In this document: piece after piece, positions 17,219 through 26,425 of the stretch
How positions within the stretch are numbered: the stretch's first letter is position 1
Layout: every line of letters starts with the position of its first letter
NCBI GenBank assembly: GCA_963777355.1
Contig: CAVZQK010000074.1
Coordinates: 15,132 to 79,131, forward strand
Source: DATJHM01 sp963777355
GTDB lineage: Bacteria > Chloroflexota > Ktedonobacteria > Ktedonobacterales > Ktedonobacteraceae
DNA length: 64,000 nt
Direction of reading: 5' to 3'
Position numbers and translations under genes: made by a program
The notes under the pieces: model-generated
Seen by the model: the letters and a program-made list of their open reading frames with translations, nothing else
Told to the model about the DNA's origin: nothing
The model's database searches: none

Positions 17219-17452
17219 GCCCTTTTCCTTCCTAATGAAGTAATCAGGACCGATTATATCCTCTTTCTCTGTTAGACTCAAGACAGTGCACAAAATAGGC
17301 AGAGACAGATGTTCACCATGCCGCTGTCCGCAGCGTGAGGCAAAGATCGCTTGATATCAATATGAGGAACATATTCCTTCTCTACGTGCATGGATCGCTC
17401 AGCAAAATCAATGGCTGGCTGAGACACAATTCAGAAAAGGAGCTTTTCTAGC

Positions 17453-17986
17453 ATGAATACCTATACCGCATTTGTGATTATCGATATGCAAGTTGATCTT
17501 CTTGCATCCGCGTACCGGAGCAAAGAGGTACTGACAAACATTGCCACTCTTCTTGAAAAAGCCCGTGCCAACCAAACTCCGGTCATTTATGTGCAGCACG
17601 ATGGCCCTCATGGTGATGGCCTGGAAGCTGGCACTCCTGGCTGGCAAATTCATCCTGCGATTGCTCCAAAACCTGATGAGCCAATCATCCATAAACGCTC
17701 TTCAGATAGCTTTCACAAGACGACGCTGCAACAGGAATTAGCAGCACGTGGCATTCAACACCTGGTAATTGCTGGCGGCCAGACAGATTTTTGCGTCGAT
17801 ACAACCGTCCGCCGCGCAACAACCTGCAACTACGATGTGACGCTGGTCTCCGATGCCCATACAACGTCCGACAATGAGCACCTGCTCGCTTCCCAGGCAA
17901 TTGCATATTATAATTATCTCTTAGACGGTTTTACTAGCGATAACTACTCGATACAGGTTAAACCAACCAACACCATTACCTTCTGA
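17453..17986 (+). CDS. Isochorismatase-like cysteine hydrolase
   Basis: 177 aa. Catalytic triad of the family is visible: Asp in FVIIDMQVDLL, Lys in PIIHKRSSDSF and Cys in GGQTDFCVDTTVRRA. The family covers nicotinamidase, isochorismatase and other amide or ether hydrolases; the active-site context is that of the general 'cysteine hydrolase' group rather than a known specificity. SD AAAAGGAGC before ATG 17453. It is followed after 19 bp by the YcaQ-like glycosylase, so both probably share a transcript. Confidence 0.9.
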   Translation: MNTYTAFVIIDMQVDLLASAYRSKEVLTNIATLLEKARANQTPVIYVQHDGPHGDGLEAGTPGWQIHPAIAPKPDEPIIHKRSSDSFHKTTLQQELAARGIQHLVIAGGQTDFCVDTTVRRATTCNYDVTLVSDAHTTSDNEHLLASQAIAYYNYLLDGFTSDNYSIQVKPTNTITF

Positions 17987-18005
17987 TTTTCTCGGAGAAC
18001 AAATA

Positions 18006-19187
18006 ATGATTTCTCTTTCACGCGAACAGGCCCGTCGCTTCCTGAGCACCTACCATTTCAGTGAGTCCGATCTCCCAGGCATCGTCAAGCGCCTGGGAAC
18101 CATTCAGTATGATCCCCTCAATCCCGTCGGACGCAATCCAGATCTGGTTTTCCAGGCCCGCGTCCCCGGCTATCACGTCGATGATTGGCAGAAAGCAGCA
18201 TATCAGGATCATATACTATACAATTCATGGGATAAACAAGCCTGCCTGGTTCCCGTTAGCGATTGGCCTCAGCGCGCTCTTCTCCGAGAGATGTATCGCC
18301 CTTATCATGATCACGAGATCTTGCAGGAAGGTCCTGAAGCTGCTGACAAAATTCTGGAAGCGATAGATCGCCTGGGGCCACTCTCTTCGTCTGAATTTGA
18401 GGATCGTGTCCGCATCGCCGCTCTGGACTCCTGGTCCGGTGCCACTCGCACAAAACGTATGCTCCGAGCGATGTGGGTTAGCGGTATCCTGGTCACCCAC
18501 CACCGCCGCCACGGACGCCACTATTATGATCGTCCGGAACGCGTCATCCCTGAACCATATATTACTGCTCCTCTCCTCAGCGATAAAGACGCCTATCACC
18601 GCTGGATCATTGCCAGACGATTTCAAGCCGCTGGTCTCCTGCGTGCAAACGCTGAGGCCTGTATCTGGAGTGCCTGCGGAGAGAGCTCCTTACGCAAACA
18701 AGCCATCGCCGAACTGGTCTCCGCAGACGTACTTACATCGGTTACCATCGAAGGCAAAAACTGGATATATTACCTCCCCACTAGCGCACTTCCTCTTCTC
18801 GAAGCTCCCTCACTCGCACCTCGTATAATTTTTCTCGGCCCCCTCGATAGCTTTCTTTGGGATCGCAAAGGGATTGAACATATCTTCGGTTTTGACTATA
18901 CCTGGGAGGTCTACAAACCCGAAAGCTTGCGCAAATGGGGCTATTATGTACTTCCAGTTTTTGATACGCACAAGAACCGTTTTATCGCTCGCCTCGACTC
19001 TCGCCTGGAACAACAGACCTGGTCTATCACCCGCTGGTGGTGGGAAAAAGATATCACCATTGACGACCAACTGTTATCCACCCTACAACTCGCCGCTACC
19101 CGCTTCCTCCACTATCTCGGCGCTCAAAATATTCGCGTTGACCCATCTATTGACGAAATCACACGTACAACACTTCTCAACCAGTAG
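18006..19187 (+). CDS. YcaQ/AlkX-type winged-helix DNA glycosylase
   Basis: 393 aa, full length for the HTH_42 (AlkZ/YcaQ) family. Members unhook interstrand cross-links or excise N-alkylated bases. The family's catalytic Q-x-D/Q motif is seen as GTIQYDPLNPVGRNPDLVF (Q-Y-D), the AlkX/YcaQ variant. Also present: NSWDKQACLVP, HRRHGRHYYDRPERVIP and the C-terminal LGPLDSFLWDRKGIEHIFGF and WEVYKPESLRKWGYYVLPVF, which are typical. SD GGAGAAC before ATG 18006. The 3' end converges with a glycosyltransferase gene. Confidence 0.9.
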   Translation: MISLSREQARRFLSTYHFSESDLPGIVKRLGTIQYDPLNPVGRNPDLVFQARVPGYHVDDWQKAAYQDHILYNSWDKQACLVPVSDWPQRALLREMYRPYHDHEILQEGPEAADKILEAIDRLGPLSSSEFEDRVRIAALDSWSGATRTKRMLRAMWVSGILVTHHRRHGRHYYDRPERVIPEPYITAPLLSDKDAYHRWIIARRFQAAGLLRANAEACIWSACGESSLRKQAIAELVSADVLTSVTIEGKNWIYYLPTSALPLLEAPSLAPRIIFLGPLDSFLWDRKGIEHIFGFDYTWEVYKPESLRKWGYYVLPVFDTHKNRFIARLDSRLEQQTWSITRWWWEKDITIDDQLLSTLQLAATRFLHYLGAQNIRVDPSIDEITRTTLLNQ

Positions 19188-19259
19188 CAACAAACCATCT
19201 GCGATAAGCATATGTTGGATCTTTCCAATCCTTGCAGATCCAGATCACTTTGTAGCCCA

Positions 19260-20795
19260 TCATTGTCTGCGCCAGACCCAGAAAAGGCCAGAACCATAGG
19301 AGTCCTGGTAGGGAATCTTGGCAATCAACTCGTACTTTTTACTTGCGATCACCGCATTCCTGATCACCTGGGCAGTGGCAGCATCAAAGCCGTAATTTAA
19401 TTGGACCAGATCAAAATGACCATCTTGAATCGCATGAATATAGGCATCATTGCCTTCATAATAGTGACCATGACTATCTGTGTATACATAAAAATCCAGG
19501 CCAGTCCATTGCCAGTTCGCAGTGTTAGCGCGTAGATTATAGCGAGAAACCTCAAATTGTTCTGCTAGATAGTGACCATTATCGGTACGCACCTGCGTAT
19601 TAAGCACATATGAGAGGCGATCAGTAGCAGGCCAGGAGGTAAACATATCCTGCCCCTCTCGAACACCTATCATAAAGAAGATCAAGCAGGCCGCAATTCC
19701 GGCAAACCAATAGCGTCCTGATGAAAAGTTCTGACGAAAGCCAGAAAGCGAGGCCAGAGTATAACCCGCGAGAGGCATCACAAAAAACATGCTAAACCCC
19801 AGATGCTTATCTAGCGAAACCAATTCACCTTTATAAATGTGATAAGCCGGAATGAGCAGTGCTGTTCCCATAAACAATAGTATCAGGAGGATATTCTTAT
19901 TACGAGCAAAAAAAAGACTGGCAAGACCTACTGCATAAGAGAGGCCTACCATCTGCAAAACATGGATTGCCAGGCTCATGGGCGAATTTTCATAGGTGAC
20001 GATACGATTTGTCGTGGTAGCACCAAGCGCATGCAACATATCTCGGTCAAAGTGCAACACGATATACGCTCCAATCGCTGCCGCCACTGCAAACGAGAGC
20101 ACAGCAAGGCCGCCTCGAATAAACATACTCAACCAGCCTCGCTTGAACAAGGTCTTTAAGAACAGAATCGCGAAAATGGAAGGAATGAACAACAATGCAG
20201 CATACTTTGTTCCAAATGCCAGAACCAGTAAAGGACCCAGAGCAAGTGTCAACCAGGGCTTCTGCGTATGGGCACTCTTTACAGCAACCAGCGTTGCAAC
20301 AGCCAACAGGCAGATACACAACGGATCATAGGTTGCCAAGCGACTCAAGAAGAGTATAGGCCCCTGGCAGATCAGAAAGATTGCTGCAAAAACAGCGCTT
20401 TTCTGACCAAAGAGCAATTTTGTTATATGGTAACCACAAATAGTTACAACTAACATACATACGAGACTGAAAGATCTGGCAAGCTCTGTGCCGCCTAAAA
20501 AATCTAAAGCACCACCTATTAACGGATAGATATATGGATTTCCTGAAAAGTAGTAGCTATAATTGTCTAATATCGCTGGACCACCTGCCCATGACTGGAG
20601 AATCTGGCGGCCTGCGTAGACATAAAGAGCTTCATCTTGAAAGATCGTGTTCTGTAAAAAAATCCAGGAGATCGCTGCTTGAAAGACGAGAATTATTGGT
20701 AAAGCCCAGGACGAGGTCGCTTTGTTTTTCCAAATCTGCGCACGTGTGATTTTTCTCGTCCCTATCGGCTCTTGAAGAGGTGTAACTACAATCAC
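19260..20795 (-). CDS. GT39-family (PMT/ArnT-like) membrane glycosyltransferase
   Basis: 511 aa, about 10-12 membrane helices. The catalytic Asp-Glu pair of GT-C PMT/ArnT enzymes is in the first periplasmic loop: FLQNTIFQDEALYVYAGRQI. Such enzymes move mannose or other sugars from polyprenyl-phosphate to protein or lipid on the outer face. The N-terminus has a 30-residue cytoplasmic lead. Start is GTG 20795 with AGGA 7-10 nt upstream. It lies downstream of the GT2-GT2-GH26 fusion on the same strand (180 bp), whose first domain is a polyprenyl-phosphate sugar synthase type: donor-making and donor-using enzymes are thus side by side. Confidence 0.85.
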   Translation of the reverse strand: MIVVTPLQEPIGTRKITRAQIWKNKATSSWALPIILVFQAAISWIFLQNTIFQDEALYVYAGRQILQSWAGGPAILDNYSYYFSGNPYIYPLIGGALDFLGGTELARSFSLVCMLVVTICGYHITKLLFGQKSAVFAAIFLICQGPILFLSRLATYDPLCICLLAVATLVAVKSAHTQKPWLTLALGPLLVLAFGTKYAALLFIPSIFAILFLKTLFKRGWLSMFIRGGLAVLSFAVAAAIGAYIVLHFDRDMLHALGATTTNRIVTYENSPMSLAIHVLQMVGLSYAVGLASLFFARNKNILLILLFMGTALLIPAYHIYKGELVSLDKHLGFSMFFVMPLAGYTLASLSGFRQNFSSGRYWFAGIAACLIFFMIGVREGQDMFTSWPATDRLSYVLNTQVRTDNGHYLAEQFEVSRYNLRANTANWQWTGLDFYVYTDSHGHYYEGNDAYIHAIQDGHFDLVQLNYGFDAATAQVIRNAVIASKKYELIAKIPYQDSYGSGLFWVWRRQ

Positions 20796-20876
20796 GTTTC
20801 TATCCTCACTTGTCGGCTGTCCTTATCTCTATCTCTAAATTTTAGCAAGAGAATGTTTCCGAGGAATGGTAGAACG

Positions 20877-20932
20877 GGTCAGAATGAGCATACTGAACAA
20901 TCAGTATGCCGTGATTGAGACCCATTCTGGCC
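20877..20932. other. Intercistronic hairpin between two glycosyltransferase genes
   Basis: Perfect inner stem GCATACTG-AACAAT-CAGTATGC (20888-20909) within an outer arm GGTCAGAATG (20877-20886)/CATTCTGGCC (20923-20932, one mismatch). No T-run follows on the minus strand, so it is more likely an mRNA stability or attenuation element than a strong terminator. Confidence 0.5.
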
Positions 20933-20975
20933 GGGAAATGCTTCACCGTAGAGGTAAAACATCTCCCTTTCAGCC

Positions 20976-23900
20976 TTATCGTTTTAACCCTTGTTCTCCA
21001 ATAGCCACAATTCTAGTACGCGTCTCCGCTCTTTGGCGGAAGTCCAACAGGATTTGACGCATAGCCAGAATGGAGGCAGGATCAGATGTCAGCGACCAGG
21101 TCGCAATCTCTTTCTTTGAGGCATTTAAATCAGGTCCACCTTCATGGTAGAGCAACGCATACACCTGCGTATTCACCGCTACAGCTTGCTCTAACTGCGC
21201 TAACCAGGCAGCCTTCTGCATGGCAGGACCACTCGCACTTGCCTCTACAAAGAGAGGTTTTCGGGGATACTTCTGCGCCAATTGCTGAAGTACTTTTACA
21301 GGATTGCCCCATTTGGTTCCAGGATAATTGATGAAACTTTGTAGTACCGCATCAATCCTTGATGCAGGAGGATTGTATAATTGACTACTTATCGGATCAG
21401 CCGGAGCCCAGACCCAGGCCACATTATCCGCACCAAGCGCACGGAAAATATCTTGTACATGCATCCATGCTTTAGGTACATCCTGCGGGATACCACCATT
21501 CGCCACACCGGACGAAAGCGACCAGTTGCGATCAGCATGCTGAAGAATAGTGAGGTAGACCGGCTTCCCATAACTACGAATATCTTCAGCCCAACGCCTG
21601 ATCTCCGGATCATGCAAACCGTTGATAATCGCTGGCAGGTTCGCATCAAGTGGAGGAGTCTGTTTCGCACCAAACACACCAAACTGGAGCGTAATCCAGG
21701 GGTGCGTATGCTGCTCAGCAAGCTGCTGAGCCCAGGCGCTATCAAACTTATCATGGATGTCTTGCGTTCGACCTAAAACGGTAAACTGGGTACTTAAATC
21801 ACGCTCCAGCGTTGCCTCATCATTATTCCTGAGCAACTGTACTGGCAAGGAAACACCAAAGTAAGGAGCTGCAACTTTATCTTGAGCGATCACAAACTGT
21901 GGCGCTGGCTTTTGTGCAAATACCATCAACGTATTATTCAGCAATATTGGAACCGCAAACAGGACCGCCAGCAACAGACACCAGATTGGCTGGATACCAC
22001 GTTTGCGTTGCCATAACTTCGCTGGATAGTGCTGATTCGCAATTGTCTCGTTCGTCTCTCCGCTTTTCTGCACCGCGCTCTGAAAGCGCATATCCTTCAG
22101 ATTAAGCCAGAGAAAACTTCCGAGCATGACCATCGAATAAAGCACCCACAATACACTGATGAAAAGCGACGTCTGCTCCTGCCCCTTCGCCTGCGTTGCC
22201 CAGATCAGACAGACAATACAGAGGAAGAAAAAGAAGATGTATGTTCCAAGATACCCGAAAGAGCGCTTCCCGTTTCGCTGCTTTGAGGTCACAGAGAATC
22301 CTACCTTCCGTTGTAGAACCACCGAAAGCAGACTCTCTATCAATACCGGGAAACTGCCGAAGCCAATAATAATGCCTCGCAGCCCCGTGATATCACGAGC
22401 AGAATACCAGAGTGCAGTAAAACTGAGCACACAGTAAGGAATGAAATGCCAGAAGAAATCTCCCAAAGTGGAACCACGCACCGCTGGAATCCCTGTAAAA
22501 ATGAAGAGGATTGGGCTTACCAGATAGATAAGGTCACGTAGTCCACAGAGATAATGGGTACAGGCCAGAAAGTATTGGATACGCTGTCCAACGCGTAAAC
22601 CATTTTTTCTAGGAAGAAAAATCTCTCGCCAATGCGTACGAAAGATCCCTAAAGTACCTATAGCCCAACGCTGCTGCTGTTTCAAGAACGACGGCACATC
22701 CAGCGGTCCCAGACCAGTGGCCAGCACATCAGTCAGGTAGACGCTACGCCAGGTCGGGTGCAGCGCAATAGAGGCGGCGAAATCCTCAGTGACTGAATTT
22801 TGCGGTAGGCCACCAATCTGATCCAGCGCGGCGGCACGAATAACAACATTGGTACCACAGATAAAGGCCGCATTCAAAGAGGCCTTTCCGGGGCAGAGCA
22901 AGTTATAAAACATCGACTGCTGATCATCGGCCCAGCGAGACACCGGATTATCCAGGTTTGCATAATACTGCCCAGTCTGGACCCAGCCCATCTTAGGATC
23001 ACTAAAAGGAGGGATTGTTTTGAGCAGGAAATCAGGCTTCGCCACCTGATCCGCATCAAAAATCACTAAGAAAGCATCGCTTGTGGCTTGAAGCTGCTGA
23101 CGTGCATTTTCGATATTGCCAGCCTTTGCACCGCCTGGAATAGTGCGTGTCACACACACAACGCCCAATTCTCTAGCTAACGCTTCAGTCTCTTCCCAGC
23201 CGGGAACATTCGCAACACGTCCATCATTGCAGATCACAATCGTCACTTTGCCATGAGGATAGCGAGCCAGGTATTTGTTGCGAGCTGAGATAATGCCTTC
23301 CAATGTAGGCCGTAGAATTGAGACTCCTTCATTCACAGTTGGAATAAAGACATAAATCGGATGCCCGGTTGGATCTTCTCGCTGCTCAACCGTTGGTGGT
23401 CGCCAGGGCCAGACCGTCACTTGAAAACCAAGAGCATGCAACGCACCCAGGAATTCAGCAAAGAGCAGAGGGAGAGCAATCCACCAGCCATGCCAGTTGG
23501 CCACAACGAAACGCCAGCTTAAGTAATCAATGCTGGCAACGCCTACGCCCAATGCCAATACCATCGTAATGGCTTCATCATAGCGTACCTTTTTTGAAAG
23601 CAGCACAGCAGCAGCCATGATAATAGTAGCCACGACAAGTAAAGCACCAGGTAAGGTATAGCTAACCCAACATACCGCCACCAGGACAATCAGAGAAGCG
23701 CTCATCGCTACTATTTTCTCTGAGAGCGTCTGTATCTGAGGTAGCCGCCACCCTTTTCGTTTCGGCTTCGCGAGCAACCCGCTTTGCGATCCAGTTTCCA
23801 ACAAATCGACATTTTCCGGTAGAGGCGTGATCGGTAGAGAGATTACGCTCTCTGGCTCTGTATCAAGTAAATCAATGTGAGAGGAATCAGGCAACGCTTT

Positions 23901-25001
23901 ATATTTCTTGTCTTCAATGTAGGCTGCTGGGAGATGGTTCCTAACAATGATAGGCGAAGGGAGAATGAAACGATTGAGGACAAAAAAATCTAGACCTGCC
24001 ATGAGCACAAAAAAAACAGTTGTCAACCCGCTCGAAAGAGTGACTAGAACGCTACTCAGTAGAAACACTACCAGAGTAATAACTACATTCAAGAAGAGGA
24101 GTGAACCAATCTTCCAGATGCGTCCAGCCGTAGGAATCTCGTAACATAAACGCATCATATGTTGCAGAGCCATAATGCCCTGGCGCATTGTAGCCTTACT
24201 CTGACCGTTTGTTCTGGCACGAAAGTGGTAAGGGACCTCAACAATATGCTCCCACTGACAACGCAGCAGGACCTCTAATAATATTTTATAACCAATAGGG
24301 CGGAGAGTAACACCTTGCAAAATCTCGCGGCGAAGCAGAAAAAAGCCACCCAGAGGGTCAGAGAGGCGCAAGAGTTGCCCAGGGAAAAGAAGTTTAGCCG
24401 TCCATTTCATACCTACCGAGATAAAGAGTCGGCCAAATCCATCCAGGCCCTGATAACTCCCCCCTTTAATATAGCGGCTAGCGACCACGAGGTCAGCTCC
24501 GTTCCTAATTGCCTGCTCATAAAATGTCCGCAACTGTTCTGGCGGATGCTGTAAGTCTGCATCAATAACGCCGATATATGCAGCCTGAGCTTTATTCATA
24601 CCATGAATAACCGCTGTCGCCAATCCCCCAGCCCGTGCGCTCCCCGCGACACGGTGTTCAAGAGAAATCTGAAAACGCTCAGTACTCATAGTCTCGATAG
24701 CGAGATTAATAACCTCAGGAGTTGTATCATCGCTATCATCGACAAAAATCACCTCAACAGCCATACCAGTCAGAGCCATATGCAGAGCCGTTAAAAGAGG
24801 TGAAACATTATCTTGCTCATTACGTGTCGGAATAACAATACTCAGATGAAACCTTGAAGAAGACTTCCCCTCTTCAGATTTCTCTTTACTCCCTGGTTGC
24901 TGCTTTTGGAGATACTTTAACCGCGCTACTGAGACGAGCTTCTCTGTTTGTTCTATCACCTCTGAACTATGCAGTTCGGGTGGGCCACTTTCAATCGTCA
25001 T
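20976..25001 (-). CDS. GT2-GT2 membrane fusion with C-terminal GH26-like domain
   Basis: 1341 aa from ATG 25001 (GAGG 9 nt upstream; TTG 25016 and ATG 25010 are alternatives). Domains (numbering from 25016): 1) residues 56-290, GT2 of the dolichol/polyprenyl-phosphate sugar synthase type with SIVIPTRNEQ, VDDSDD and DADLQHP; 2) two helices plus linker, 305-420; 3) helices 435-530; 4) 553-800, processive GT2 like cellulose synthase with VFIPTVNEG, IFDADQ, TEDF and QQQRW; 5) helices 815-975 and 1010-1032; 6) 1040-1346, outside the cell, a TIM-barrel-like GH26-type domain (YLTILQHADRNWSLSSG, NVAWVWAPADP, KPLFVEASASGP). It probably makes, exports and perhaps trims a surface polysaccharide. GH26 acid/base Glu in the expected HE motif seems absent (HAD), so this domain may bind rather than cut. 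Confidence 0.85.
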   Translation of the reverse strand: MTIESGPPELHSSEVIEQTEKLVSVARLKYLQKQQPGSKEKSEEGKSSSRFHLSIVIPTRNEQDNVSPLLTALHMALTGMAVEVIFVDDSDDTTPEVINLAIETMSTERFQISLEHRVAGSARAGGLATAVIHGMNKAQAAYIGVIDADLQHPPEQLRTFYEQAIRNGADLVVASRYIKGGSYQGLDGFGRLFISVGMKWTAKLLFPGQLLRLSDPLGGFFLLRREILQGVTLRPIGYKILLEVLLRCQWEHIVEVPYHFRARTNGQSKATMRQGIMALQHMMRLCYEIPTAGRIWKIGSLLFLNVVITLVVFLLSSVLVTLSSGLTTVFFVLMAGLDFFVLNRFILPSPIIVRNHLPAAYIEDKKYKALPDSSHIDLLDTEPESVISLPITPLPENVDLLETGSQSGLLAKPKRKGWRLPQIQTLSEKIVAMSASLIVLVAVCWVSYTLPGALLVVATIIMAAAVLLSKKVRYDEAITMVLALGVGVASIDYLSWRFVVANWHGWWIALPLLFAEFLGALHALGFQVTVWPWRPPTVEQREDPTGHPIYVFIPTVNEGVSILRPTLEGIISARNKYLARYPHGKVTIVICNDGRVANVPGWEETEALARELGVVCVTRTIPGGAKAGNIENARQQLQATSDAFLVIFDADQVAKPDFLLKTIPPFSDPKMGWVQTGQYYANLDNPVSRWADDQQSMFYNLLCPGKASLNAAFICGTNVVIRAAALDQIGGLPQNSVTEDFAASIALHPTWRSVYLTDVLATGLGPLDVPSFLKQQQRWAIGTLGIFRTHWREIFLPRKNGLRVGQRIQYFLACTHYLCGLRDLIYLVSPILFIFTGIPAVRGSTLGDFFWHFIPYCVLSFTALWYSARDITGLRGIIIGFGSFPVLIESLLSVVLQRKVGFSVTSKQRNGKRSFGYLGTYIFFFFLCIVCLIWATQAKGQEQTSLFISVLWVLYSMVMLGSFLWLNLKDMRFQSAVQKSGETNETIANQHYPAKLWQRKRGIQPIWCLLLAVLFAVPILLNNTLMVFAQKPAPQFVIAQDKVAAPYFGVSLPVQLLRNNDEATLERDLSTQFTVLGRTQDIHDKFDSAWAQQLAEQHTHPWITLQFGVFGAKQTPPLDANLPAIINGLHDPEIRRWAEDIRSYGKPVYLTILQHADRNWSLSSGVANGGIPQDVPKAWMHVQDIFRALGADNVAWVWAPADPISSQLYNPPASRIDAVLQSFINYPGTKWGNPVKVLQQLAQKYPRKPLFVEASASGPAMQKAAWLAQLEQAVAVNTQVYALLYHEGGPDLNASKKEIATWSLTSDPASILAMRQILLDFRQRAETRTRIVAIGEQGLKR

Positions 25002-25016
25002 ATGTGGCATCCTCAA

Positions 25017-26195
25017 TTAAAAGATAATTAAATACAAACTTTTATCAATCATCAACATTGACAAACAATACATCCACTACTCACCGACATCATTGTCATA
25101 GCCAAAAGGTGCTACGAAAAACGCAAGCTATTTTTATAGCGACATAAAAATATTCAGTAGAATACACATCTTTGCAGATATCCTTGCTAAAGCACAAAGA
25201 TATCCTCAAAAAGGTATATTTATTTGAACATCTTTGTCAAACCACAAATAGAGCGAGCGAAGAGCAATCTTCTTCAGAGACTGCTAAAAACGAGAGAGAG
25301 GCGTCTATGCGTACCTCTAGAAAGATCACAATAGGTAACGGACGCTCTATATCTTTGGTAACAACCTGCATTCCTCCCCCTGAAGAATGCCGTTTACCTA
25401 TTAGCCAGGATACGTCCACTAGTAATGGACCGCTATCTGCAAGCTACCTGTATTGTTAGTTATCATGTAATTCTTTTTTACTAGCTGAATTTATTCATTC
25501 AGTATCAAATAGAAAAAACTCACATGCAATACTTTTATTATATGCAATCGCTTAGAAAATATCAAGTCGCACTCATTACCTTGTTACATCCGAGTACACA
25601 ACTCTGCTCGCAAACAAAGCTATCTCCTGTATTTCCTACCTTAATCATACACATGAACAAAGCTTTTTGCAATCCAATTTTTTTATTTTTCTACAAATAT
25701 TACAATCCCGTAATTTAGTAAAAAAGTTTTTACCCAAATATTCTGTTTCGTAATTTTTTGCTTTTGCTTAGTAACTTCTATTTTGAACATAAAACGAACA
25801 CAGCAACTATTCAAAAGATCTATATATTTTCCGCAAGAGAGGCCATGAATCGTTGCCAATATACTAAATCTGTGTGTCGTGAGAAATATTTTACTTTTTG
25901 TAGTAATTTTTAAGTAGGGCCATAGCATTTCCTCTTAAAAATTAACTTTATTATTACTCTATGTTTCTGTCTCTATTACTAAAGATGATATTCTTTTTAT
26001 TCATGTCCAAATAGATTAAAAGCATATTTTCACTTCTCTTTAAAAACAGGAGCAATAGATAGGTATTCTTCATGGTTCACTTCTACGTTTACTATCCACC
26101 AATTAATTATTTATGCAGATCTTCTTAAAGGTCAGACCAGACTCTCATTACAAAATCTGCTGTACTTTTGATGCCTATTCCAGAAGGGTATTGAG
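25017..26195. other. AT-rich 1.4-kb gene-free region between the glycosyltransferase and secA
   Basis: The stretch 25017-26425 is clearly lower in G+C than its flanks and has only short, low-complexity frames. Seen inside: a small hairpin GCTAT-TTTT-ATAGC (25127-25140), near-repeats of AGATATCCT (about 25178 and 25198), one possible small gene (25307-25459) and a promoter near the secA side. It must carry divergent control signals for the 4-kb fusion gene and secA. Nothing else is recognised. Confidence 0.5.
25307..25459 (+). CDS. Possible 50-residue peptide
   Basis: ATG 25307 lies 6 nt after a purine-rich GAGAGAGAG; stop at 25457-25459. The product starts MRTSRKITIGNGRSISLVTT and ends in a Ser/Thr/Cys-rich stretch with CIPPPEEC and a terminal YLYC. 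That is a precursor-peptide-like shape, but no modification enzyme lies nearby and chance frames of this size are expected. Low confidence. Confidence 0.15.
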   Translation: MRTSRKITIGNGRSISLVTTCIPPPEECRLPISQDTSTSNGPLSASYLYC

Positions 26196-26204
26196 TGGTA
26201 TAAT
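26196..26204 (+). promoter_or_regulatory. Extended -10 promoter for secA
   Basis: TGGTATAAT (TGnTATAAT, perfect extended -10) 220 bp before the secA ATG, with no good -35 at 17 bp. It implies a long secA leader of about 215 nt. Whether this leader folds into a regulatory structure cannot be judged by eye. Confidence 0.45.
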
Positions 26205-26425
26205 GAGCATGTCTATTCTTCAAGTGCTTGCAGGAAACATCCTGTCGTGTTTATATGCACACACTGTGCTGTGCTGAAGCTCTCATATACAGTACGTTAT
26301 AAGATTGATAAAAAGAGGACTACATTCTGTAATCTCATACCTTTTTATCTCTGTTTCACAGATGGGAGCAATAGATGATAGAGAAAATACCAGCACCAAC
26401 GCCAACCATTAGGAGAACTTAGCAT

